Assembly: GCA_963970005.1 (NCBI GenBank)
Contig: CAXAMN010026461.1
Location: forward strand, 549,046-613,045
DNA length: 64,000 nt
From: Durusdinium trenchii
Lineage: Eukaryota > Sar > Dinophyceae > Suessiales > Symbiodiniaceae
Direction: 5' to 3'
Position numbers and translations under genes: made by a program. The notes beneath the pieces were generated by a model. It was not told the DNA's origin, searched no databases, and worked only from the letters and a program-made list of their open reading frames with translations. Every line of letters starts with the position of its first letter. Position 1 is the first letter of the stretch. Shown here in pieces: positions 56,911-64,000 of the stretch.

Positions 56911-57005
56911 TCTCTGCGGACGGTCTCCGTGAAACGGTGTCCGCATTGTGCCAGACACACAGGTCTATGCACAAACTCGAAAGAACCCCAGGGACATGCA
57001 AACAC

Positions 57006-58697
57006 TCAGCTATCTATACATGAAATGTTCCAGGATTGCAAGGTTCTCCCTGCGCCACGCTGGAACAGTGATGCTATGCGCACACGAACTTGGTCAGACA
57101 TGTAGGGAATTGCTCCCACTATACAGCCTTGTGGCAAAACACGACCACAGGATCTGGGCCTGGTCGTGTGGAAAAAGCCAGGATACGGATCTGCTGACTC
57201 ATCTTTGGACAATATCTGCATTGCCTCGCGAATCACCTTGTAGATGTCGAGATAAGTGACAAGGTCAGGATCTTTGTGCAAAGTAAAACCCCCACAGTGG
57301 AAAATCACGGCCAATTCATTAAAAGAGAAGGACTCGTTGTCATCCACATACCAGCGGAGGGTGCTCAAAAATACAAGGCAAGTGGTCCAGTCCTGCTGGT
57401 GACCTGTCCACTTCTTGGGACAAGGAAGGTCACGAGGCACCTTCGGTTTCCATGTGTATTTGGACAGAGATGTACCCCACTGCCATGACGGGAAACGAGC
57501 ACGACAAGTAGAGACAGTCGGCTGCTGTTTCAGGTTTTCATGACGTTCAACTGTGTTCCGGTCTGGCTGATCTGGCGGAAGCAGTGCATGTAAGTCAACA
57601 AGCCACTTTTGGTGGTGTGCAATGGCCTGATGAACGAGTTTCTGAACATCTGGGAAGACGCACGCCGTGCGGTGGGCGAACTCCTTTGCCGCGGCATCAA
57701 CTAATCTGTTATGCCAAACATGTTCTTTTGTAGTACCTTTGAGCGCAGCAAGCTCCTCCGAGATGAGGTCAATTGGTATGTTCTCGAAACAGTGCGCAGG
57801 AATCCAGACAATATGGAAAGGAGACCCACAAAGTCTGCGTCTGCATGTGACAATGCGGAAGAGAAACATCCACCAATTGTAGTGCGACCATCCCGGGGAT
57901 GGCTGCTGACCTGAAAAGATGAACTGGGTTTGCTCAACCACACTCTTACAGTCGCAGAAGATGGTCGTGGGAAACATCGCTGTTGCACGCGCAACCAGGA
58001 CAGCCCATAATTCCGCCGCGTACGACGAAAGATTCCAGTGTTGAACAACTCCTCTGTAGCGAATTTGTCTGGCTTCATCCAAAACCGCATATGTTGCATG
58101 TGTGATCCAGAAGTTATTCGCAAAAAGAACGGAGCCATCCGTCCATACTCTTTCTGAATGCTCCAAAGAAAAGGCCGATGCAATGGGAATGGTTTCAAGG
58201 TCGGAACACTGCAGGCGCCTCTTGGCAACGTACCTAGGATGCTGAAAATGACCAAGAGTTGCAAAGTTGCTCCCAAAATCGTGAAGAATCGGTGCACCTA
58301 GATGTTCATGAACTCTGGGGCAAACCAACAGGTGCCCGAGGCATTCTTTTTCTTGGTCGCAAAAGCGGCATGCTGCTGTATTGACATAACCTGAGGCAGC
58401 GAGACGATCGTTGGCGAGGACACACCCGATTAGCACATTTTCAAGTCGAAAGCGTTGTTCTCTGTCCAGAGAGAAATTGGGGCTCTTCCTGAAAAGGAAA
58501 CGGGTAGTTTGTTGAAAGTCGAAAATGCCACTAGGTTTTTGAAAGTCTTTTCTCGACTTGGGGTCGATAGAGCAGTAGCAAGCCTGCCTAACAATGTTCT
58601 GCAGGGGTTTGGCGATGCATTTGGGTGACAAATCAAAGAGAAAAACAGGAACTGCTTTCAAGAATGAAATGTTTTCATGATCGTCAAACTCAATGTT
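57006..58697 (-). CDS. LINE ORF2, RNase H part (downstream of in-frame TGA)
   Basis: The frame continues directly from the reverse-transcriptase part after TGA 58,698-58,700 and runs ~563 codons to a stop at 57,006. A zinc motif (CRFCDQEKECLGHLLVC) lies about 130 codons in. RNase H follows: VWTDGSVLF (first Asp), SSYAAELWAV (Glu), IFCDCKSVVEQ (Asp) and NRLVDAAAKEFA (last Asp), so the catalytic set appears intact. The last ~230 residues (PDQPDRNTVERHE, FPSWQWGTSLSKYTWKPK) are not recognised. The first plausible methionine-like start after the TGA is not convincing, so this part is probably only made by read-through or in an intact sister copy. Confidence 0.75.
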   Translation of the reverse strand, partial: NIEFDDHENISFLKAVPVFLFDLSPKCIAKPLQNIVRQACYCSIDPKSRKDFQKPSGIFDFQQTTRFLFRKSPNFSLDREQRFRLENVLIGCVLANDRLAASGYVNTAACRFCDQEKECLGHLLVCPRVHEHLGAPILHDFGSNFATLGHFQHPRYVAKRRLQCSDLETIPIASAFSLEHSERVWTDGSVLFANNFWITHATYAVLDEARQIRYRGVVQHWNLSSYAAELWAVLVARATAMFPTTIFCDCKSVVEQTQFIFSGQQPSPGWSHYNWWMFLFRIVTCRRRLCGSPFHIVWIPAHCFENIPIDLISEELAALKGTTKEHVWHNRLVDAAAKEFAHRTACVFPDVQKLVHQAIAHHQKWLVDLHALLPPDQPDRNTVERHENLKQQPTVSTCRARFPSWQWGTSLSKYTWKPKVPRDLPCPKKWTGHQQDWTTCLVFLSTLRWYVDDNESFSFNELAVIFHCGGFTLHKDPDLVTYLDIYKVIREAMQILSKDESADPYPGFFHTTRPRSCGRVLPQGCIVGAIPYMSDQVRVRIASLFQRGAGRTLQSWNISCIDS

Positions 58698-61600
58698 TCA
58701 CACCTGCAAAGCAGTCCGAAGTTTCCCGGCCAAGCTATGATTCCCACATGGGCTAGCCCATGTTCTCTGAAGCTGCGCAATAGCATCTGGATTGCCATAG
58801 CACAGTCTGACAATTTCCAGCACTGTTAGGTATGCTCCAGCTAGTTTGGGGTCAGTGCGATGTGGGTTAGCAAGAATGACTTGAAGCAACTGCTTGGACC
58901 TCCACATGGGTTGACCGACCCACAGGGCCTTAGCAATTGCGTTTTGGACTTTCATAAGGACCACACCTGGAATCTTAGTGATGTGGGAACCAAAGGACAT
59001 TTGCGGAATGATTTTGGCTCCAATCAAAAAGCTTCGGGTGGTTCTGCCAACCGGCAAAGCTGCGATGTTCTCCGTGTCATGGAGTATCTTTTTGAGCTTA
59101 GCCTCAGAAAAGCAGAAATGCGATCGCTCGGAGGTGTAAAGGACCGTTCCTAGCACGTCAAGTTCCAGGACAACTGGGACTGTTGGTAGGCTGGACCTAA
59201 GGGTCTTTCTTGCCTCTGAGGAGGTTCCCCAAGCCGATGATTTACTTTCATTAAGCTTTTGACCACTAAGAAGATCCCAAATCTTGGTCGCTTGAACAGC
59301 CTGAACAAGAATTGCCGAGTTCTGCAACTTGCACCACAAGTAGGAGTCGTCAATGTATGCTCGGGCGTAAATGTCTGGTAAGTAGTCTAACAGGTGGCAC
59401 CAGACTTTGTTGTAGACATTGATAGCAAGAAGAGACAAAGAACATCCCTGGCACACTCCGTTAGGGGCAGTGGTAGCCTCAGGCGAACACCAATTTCTGT
59501 ATGAGAGATGTCGATGAAGGCCATCATAAATCTTGACAAAGAAATTGGTGATCCCACTGGGTACACCAAAAGCAAGAAAAAGTGCAGCAACGTATGATGG
59601 AATCACTCTGTCAAAGGCCTTGGCCTTGTCTAATTTAAGGCCAATGAGGGAGTGTCCTTGTGCCTTTGCGTCGTCAATATCGAGGCGAATTTGGTTGAAC
59701 AAGTCTGACATGAAACGACCTTGAATACCTCCTAGAATCGATTTGGGCATAGTGGCTTGTTGCCAAGTTTGGAGCTGTGCAAATCTGGCACCAGTGTACG
59801 CTAGAAGGATTGCGGGGAGGATAGTAATAAGCCTCTTATTGAGAGCAGTAGAAGGTCCAGGCTTATTCAAAATCACTTGTTTTGCACATACAAGGGACTT
59901 GGGCAATGGCAAAGTGGACTCTTCAACGAGCTGCATAAATTCGACGCATGGTTGGAGCTCTGCAGGTGTCAAGCACTGAAGTTCTGCGGTACGCCAGCCA
60001 TCAAGACCAGGAGCCGCACGTGTTTTCCGCTTCTGGATAATGCGATGCAAATCATGGCCGGTGATCGGTGGGACCTGAGCCTCAACTTGTTTATCCTGGA
60101 TATACGGCCAAACAGTCTCCAGCATTTTGAGGGAATGATTGTGGAGGACGTTTGCGCTGAACACCTGGTCCCATTGCGAGTTCAGAAAATGAAGGGCGTC
60201 GCCGGGTTGGTACACAATGTTTTGAGAGTCATCAACAACTAAATTGTTTGGCTCATCAAGTTGTTTGCTCTTGAGGTGGTGAAAGATGTAAGCACAACCG
60301 TGTGTAGCCGACAGTCGAATTCTACGCTGCCAGTTCTTGATTCTCTTGTTGCGAAGCTGTAAGTCGAAAGTGTGAAAGGAGGCATGAGCCCACTTGATGG
60401 CAAAATGCACTTCAACAAGTGTCGGGAGGACACTGTAGGGCCAGCCCACCGGTGCTTCGAGCTCTTCAAGGAGTTTCCGGGTTCTATTTGCAGTTCTTTG
60501 AGTAATAAATTGGTCTTGAGCCGATCCCGAAGGACGAGAAAGGCGAGTGAACAATTCATTGAGACGACCCAAGACTTTAGCAAACAGGTTACCTTGGCGA
60601 TTTGCAGCACAATGATTGGAGAGTTGCTTGGGGGCAATAGTCTTGGCAACAAACACAGGAGCTTCACCTCTGGAATGCTTTCCCTCTCCCCACACAGCAC
60701 CTCTGGCGATCAACGTGCGTTGCAGGAAGGAGTTCACAATTTCCCACTTATTTTCAACTTCCACAGCGGCTTCAAAAGCACGTTGGCCGTTAGCTTCCCA
60801 GGAAAGGGATCCTGTTTCTTGGCAGGCGTCGAGATTAAAAGGGGCAGCCTTCAGAACATGGAAACCAACTTGGTTGATTGAGGGCCAATCAAAAACAAGC
60901 TTAATTGGGCGGTGTTGTTTGTCAAAGGTTTGCAAAACTTCAGCACTACGAAGTGCCGAAAAAGCAACATCATTAACAAGGACAGAGTCGATGGAAGTAC
61001 AGCCCTCACCGGCACCAGCAAACGTCCTATCGTTGCTGAACGTGAGTGGGCGGAGAAGATCACCATCATCCCCAACCGTCGCAATGGGGTCATGCCAAGA
61101 CTGAAACGAAAGTACATTCGCGATAGCGGGATAGCTCATAGGAGGTGCCTGGAAGTCCCCAGCAAAAATCACAGGGATTCTCCCAAACTGTGCAACAAAC
61201 AAAAAGATGTCTTCGAAAAACCTATTGTTACTCTCATGGACGTTCGAGTCCTGGGACGCACTGGTAGTAGCATACACGGAGATGGCAAGCGCCCTCTTTT
61301 TCGGTGTGACTTGAACCCAAGAAGCAACAAATCTTTTCGTCTTCATGAGCGCAGCAAACAAAGTGGTACTATCATGGGATGGGTCGAATGGTTGGATGAG
61401 AGCAGCACCACCTGCAATCAAGGTACCCCCACATGGAGTTTTTGTAGTTTTGCTGTTGTACCAAAGGCCCGGTAACAGTTCACCAAAACATGGCGTGAAG
61501 CCGACATTCTGAAAGATCTTGGCAGCGGACCTCTGATTGTTTTTACCCACACGTGTTTCTTGTAGGCACACCACATCAGCGTCCCAAGTTTTCCAAGAAT

Positions 61601-61832
61601 GATCAGTCATCACAGACCCTATATTGGCGGACACCAGTGTCATCAACTGTTCTTGGGGTCCCTCGCCCGGGAAACCTGAGGTGGCGTCAAAGGAAAATGA
61701 AAGCCATGCATGTCCCACACAAATGGCATAAGCCAACATCCGGTAGAATGTCGCACACAGCATAAGCGGCAGCAATTTTGCGCAGCAAAACTTCGTGGTT
61801 GGAAGGTCCAACCAGCTGAGTGTTGGTGACAA
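58698..61832 (-). CDS. LINE ORF2, APE endonuclease and reverse transcriptase
   Basis: The frame is 1,044 codons. The endonuclease begins near residue 64 (LVSANIG), with VVCLQETRVG (catalytic Glu), VIFAGDFQAPP (GDFN-like, Asn replaced by Gln), CTSIDSVLVND and KQHRPIKLVFDW (final His). The reverse transcriptase includes APGLDGWRTAEL, motif A GLKLDKAKAFDRV near 731, motif B NGVCQGCSLSLLAIN and motif C ARAYIDDSYLWC near 825. The true start is probably close to residue 64, since the first 60 residues look non-domain. The frame ends at TGA 58,698-58,700 just after TALQV, in mid-protein by comparison with the family. Confidence 0.85.
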   Translation of the reverse strand: MSPTLSWLDLPTTKFCCAKLLPLMLCATFYRMLAYAICVGHAWLSFSFDATSGFPGEGPQEQLMTLVSANIGSVMTDHSWKTWDADVVCLQETRVGKNNQRSAAKIFQNVGFTPCFGELLPGLWYNSKTTKTPCGGTLIAGGAALIQPFDPSHDSTTLFAALMKTKRFVASWVQVTPKKRALAISVYATTSASQDSNVHESNNRFFEDIFLFVAQFGRIPVIFAGDFQAPPMSYPAIANVLSFQSWHDPIATVGDDGDLLRPLTFSNDRTFAGAGEGCTSIDSVLVNDVAFSALRSAEVLQTFDKQHRPIKLVFDWPSINQVGFHVLKAAPFNLDACQETGSLSWEANGQRAFEAAVEVENKWEIVNSFLQRTLIARGAVWGEGKHSRGEAPVFVAKTIAPKQLSNHCAANRQGNLFAKVLGRLNELFTRLSRPSGSAQDQFITQRTANRTRKLLEELEAPVGWPYSVLPTLVEVHFAIKWAHASFHTFDLQLRNKRIKNWQRRIRLSATHGCAYIFHHLKSKQLDEPNNLVVDDSQNIVYQPGDALHFLNSQWDQVFSANVLHNHSLKMLETVWPYIQDKQVEAQVPPITGHDLHRIIQKRKTRAAPGLDGWRTAELQCLTPAELQPCVEFMQLVEESTLPLPKSLVCAKQVILNKPGPSTALNKRLITILPAILLAYTGARFAQLQTWQQATMPKSILGGIQGRFMSDLFNQIRLDIDDAKAQGHSLIGLKLDKAKAFDRVIPSYVAALFLAFGVPSGITNFFVKIYDGLHRHLSYRNWCSPEATTAPNGVCQGCSLSLLAINVYNKVWCHLLDYLPDIYARAYIDDSYLWCKLQNSAILVQAVQATKIWDLLSGQKLNESKSSAWGTSSEARKTLRSSLPTVPVVLELDVLGTVLYTSERSHFCFSEAKLKKILHDTENIAALPVGRTTRSFLIGAKIIPQMSFGSHITKIPGVVLMKVQNAIAKALWVGQPMWRSKQLLQVILANPHRTDPKLAGAYLTVLEIVRLCYGNPDAIAQLQRTWASPCGNHSLAGKLRTALQV

Positions 61833-62188
61833 TTGAATTGAGAGACCAGATCACTCCTTCTATGACCGAGAACAGTGAGAGAATCGACAACGCACGACAA
61901 AGTCCACAGAGAAGGGACACTGAAGGAGGAAGCGAAGCTGGTTCGAAAATCCATTAACTTCATGGCGGTCTGAATGGAGGTCCATGTCGTCCCCCTTTGA
62001 CCATGGCAACTGAGGCAATTGAAGCAATTGCGAGAACCCCAAAAGCAAAGACAGGGAGATGTCATTGCAAGGAAATCCAAGGACACGGTGAGGGCCCGGT
62101 CAAATCCAATGGGCATAGGGCACACAAGAAAACAGAAGGCAAGCGCGAACAAAGAAGTCCAAAAAGGCCAGGACCTCACCCTAAGTCC

Positions 62189-64000
62189 TCAACATTGTTT
62201 CGAATGCTTGGAGGGCGGAGTTTCGCCCGTGGGCTCGCGGGCCCTGCGATTGGTGTTGGCCAGAATTTGCCGAAGGGCATCTTGGATTGAATCGAATTTG
62301 CCATCAACTTTGGATTCAAAGTTCGCCTGGCGGGTCTCAATCTTTTCAAACCTCTCTTCTAGCCGTTGGATGCGAGCCTCATCAGGGCTTGCAGGCAGTG
62401 CAGAGGGCACTGATGGTGTAGTCCAGGGCTTTGAAGGTTCGCTCGGTGTAGATTTGCCCTTGCCTTTCTGGCTTCCTTTTCCGCTGGCTTTGCCATTGCG
62501 AGGAGGTCCATGTTCAACTTCTTGGATGAGTATCTCGACCACATCTGCGTTGATTTGCAGCGGAAAAGAGGTGACCGTTGGTTTCTTGTCGGTTGTGACG
62601 ATCCATACATGCACTCCAGCGGCACGATACGTCCGAAGGGGCAGTACAGGAAGCTTCAATGCTTGAAGTGTCGAAGAGACGACATGTTGTGCCCCCGTTG
62701 CAGCGGGCCAGCCTGCGAGTGAAAATGTGTACTTCGGCACCACATTGATATTCTCTGGCATCACCCTCGGATCATCGGCAAGCAGTTGTGATCTGGCTTT
62801 GCCAACCTGAGCAATCCAGACTCGCGGCGCAAGGCCGCGCCTGGTCAGAACCAAACCAGCGAGCCCTTCAGTGCCTTCGACAGTCTTGCGAATATTTGAG
62901 AGTTCACTGATATTGGGCGGCCAGAATCGCGGGAGAACAGTAGTGTCCTCGCTGTTGCGACCTTTGTCGAGGAAGTCCCGGGTAAGGAGTGGCGTCATTC
63001 CGCTGGCTTCAATGAGTGGAGTGCGGATTCCATGAGGCGCTTTGAGAACACATTGCAGCAATGGATCTTGTTTGGCCCCTCCCGGGTGATGCGCAACTCT
63101 GTAGCCAAAGATGACAGCCGAATTGTCGAGCTTTGGAACGACTTGTCCCAACAATGCTTTGAATGAGGCAATAGGGTTTTCCCTGATCCGTTCAAAGTCT
63201 CCCTTGGCGACGAGTCTCCCATCAACTTCAAGAACGATTTCGCAGACTGCGCCAGTAGTGAGTTTGGCGACTGGTTCTGGCAACTTGTAGTTGATCGTTC
63301 CTCGAACTGGGAAAAGCATCACAAGTCTCTTGTAGGCAATCTTGGCTGATGTATCGTCGACAGACACCTCAAAAGGGCCTTGCAATTTGTTCTGAAAGAT
63401 CGGCAACGCAAGGTTGTCACTTGCCGGCAAAAGGATTGCAAGTTCACTAGACCCCGCTGCCTTTGCAATGTCCTGGACATGAGCTTTGGTAGCAAAGACA
63501 AGGCCGCCCCGAGCTCCACCAACCTGCAATCTATGTGTTTGTGTCAACACAGCTCCATCGGTTCCCGTGAACGGGACTGGCTCTTTGATGACAAGGTCTT
63601 CCCACTTACTTTGTGCTGGACGCGGAGTGGCTTTGAGCCAAGGATCTGCCTTGAGCCACGGGTCCTTGGCAGGCGCAGGTGCGGCGACCGCAGGACGGCT
63701 TGCTGCACCAGGATCCGGTGCCTCTGCTGGCTTCATGGCAACATCCTGATCATTTGCTCCCGCTGAGATGACATCACTGGGGAATCTGTTTTCTGCAATA
63801 CGGACCAGAAACCACTGACGAAGGTTGGCCGCAAAGTCAATGAAATGCGGACTGGCTCCTGCAGCGGTCCATTGTGCACGTGCTTCAACGTGAGCTCGAT
63901 CAAGGTCAGCAGCAAGGTGGTGAAAGCTAAGAAGGCGTCTCTGTGGTGGCTGAAGGGCAATCGTGTTTGCTGCCAACCGCTGGTAAATGTTCGCGACGAG
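62189..64000 (-). CDS. LINE ORF1 protein, partial at right edge
   Basis: At least 603 codons are open to the window edge with no stop, so the true start lies outside. The central part contains conserved-looking segments (KWEDLVIKEPVPFTGTDGAV, VGGARGGLVFATKAHV, IFGYRVAHHPGGAKQDPLL). Near the C-terminus a Lys/Gly/Ser-rich linker (GKASGKGSQKGKGKS) precedes a coiled coil (ARIQRLEERFEKIETRQANF, KVDGKFDSIQDALRQIL) and a basic tail. This suits an RNA-binding, self-associating ORF1p, but no named domain (RRM or CCHC) was seen. It is undamaged over its visible length. Confidence 0.7.
   Translation of the reverse strand, partial: LVANIYQRLAANTIALQPPQRRLLSFHHLAADLDRAHVEARAQWTAAGASPHFIDFAANLRQWFLVRIAENRFPSDVISAGANDQDVAMKPAEAPDPGAASRPAVAAPAPAKDPWLKADPWLKATPRPAQSKWEDLVIKEPVPFTGTDGAVLTQTHRLQVGGARGGLVFATKAHVQDIAKAAGSSELAILLPASDNLALPIFQNKLQGPFEVSVDDTSAKIAYKRLVMLFPVRGTINYKLPEPVAKLTTGAVCEIVLEVDGRLVAKGDFERIRENPIASFKALLGQVVPKLDNSAVIFGYRVAHHPGGAKQDPLLQCVLKAPHGIRTPLIEASGMTPLLTRDFLDKGRNSEDTTVLPRFWPPNISELSNIRKTVEGTEGLAGLVLTRRGLAPRVWIAQVGKARSQLLADDPRVMPENINVVPKYTFSLAGWPAATGAQHVVSSTLQALKLPVLPLRTYRAAGVHVWIVTTDKKPTVTSFPLQINADVVEILIQEVEHGPPRNGKASGKGSQKGKGKSTPSEPSKPWTTPSVPSALPASPDEARIQRLEERFEKIETRQANFESKVDGKFDSIQDALRQILANTNRRAREPTGETPPSKHSKQC

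Larger units (their letters stand above)
56911..64000 (-). mobile_element. LINE (non-LTR retrotransposon), 5' end beyond window
   Basis: On the minus strand ORF1 (from beyond 64,000 to 62,189), a ~350-bp spacer, ORF2 (61,832 to 57,006, one internal TGA) and a ~95-bp 3' region follow one another. Endonuclease, reverse transcriptase and a C-terminal RNase H place it among clades with APE plus RNase H, such as I, Tad or LOA-like lineages; the clade needs a tree. No poly(A) or short tandem tail was seen at the 3' end, and the 3' border was set at the adjoining R1 copy. Confidence 0.8.

Noticed and set aside
61643..62179. 178-codon Cys-rich ORF between LINE ORF1 and ORF2
   Set aside because: It overlaps the ORF2 start in another frame, has no motif, and begins with GTG; taken as a shadow of the spacer.
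1..64000. CRISPR arrays, bacterial operons or phage modules
   Set aside because: Tandem arrays have no unique spacers and coding regions are intron-split; nothing prokaryotic was seen.

Overview
The window looks like nuclear DNA of a dinoflagellate, most likely Symbiodiniaceae. Evidence: eukaryotic gene architecture with many short exons; introns that are phase-consistent only if GT, GC and GA donors are all accepted with AG acceptors (a known dinoflagellate trait); very low gene density; abundant repeats and degenerate retroelements; one 10-N assembly gap. No prokaryotic operons, tRNA or rRNA genes were seen. Genes were found by reading short exons and checking splice phase, not from long ORFs.

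Layout. 1-22,100: repeat-rich, almost gene-free DNA with two dispersed families, here called R1 (CTCCTAGTAGC-type modules) and R2 (palindromic PacI-like core), plus a few orphan exon-like segments, one with an in-frame stop. 22,140-25,170: satellite country (38-bp and 73-bp arrays inside diverged AT-rich repeat blocks). 27,106-29,798: an internally deleted Ty1/copia-like LTR element with 80-bp LTRs, a 5-bp target duplication, a Met half-tRNA-type primer site and a polypurine tract. 33,887-35,640: an ~880-bp duplicated block carrying a tRNA T-arm-like motif. 36,703-40,371 (minus): a multi-exon ChaN-like (Cofac_haem_bdg, PF04187) gene. 43,417-45,244 (plus): an IS1595/ISXO2-like DDE transposase with a substituted second catalytic residue, followed by an acidic coiled-coil ORF with a premature stop. 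48,369-53,047 (minus): a multi-exon gene joining an RS domain, a CCCH zinc finger, a Gly-rich linker and a RanBP2-type zinc finger, a plausible nuclear RNA-processing factor. 53,570-55,195: CT-rich triplicated repeats studded with a 14-bp motif. 56,908-64,000 (minus): a LINE with ORF1 (running off the right edge) and an ORF2 encoding APE endonuclease, reverse transcriptase and RNase H, interrupted by one in-frame TGA.

The most interesting observation is that one intron of the RS/zinc-finger gene (49,064-49,201) consists entirely of a copy of the dispersed R1 repeat. R1 occurs about nine more times in the window. This suggests R1 is, or was, an introner-like element that spreads as ready-made introns. 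Other introns of the two genes carry short direct repeats at both splice junctions (AAGGAT, AGGAG, AGGTG). All database assignments are from recognised motifs; no search was run.
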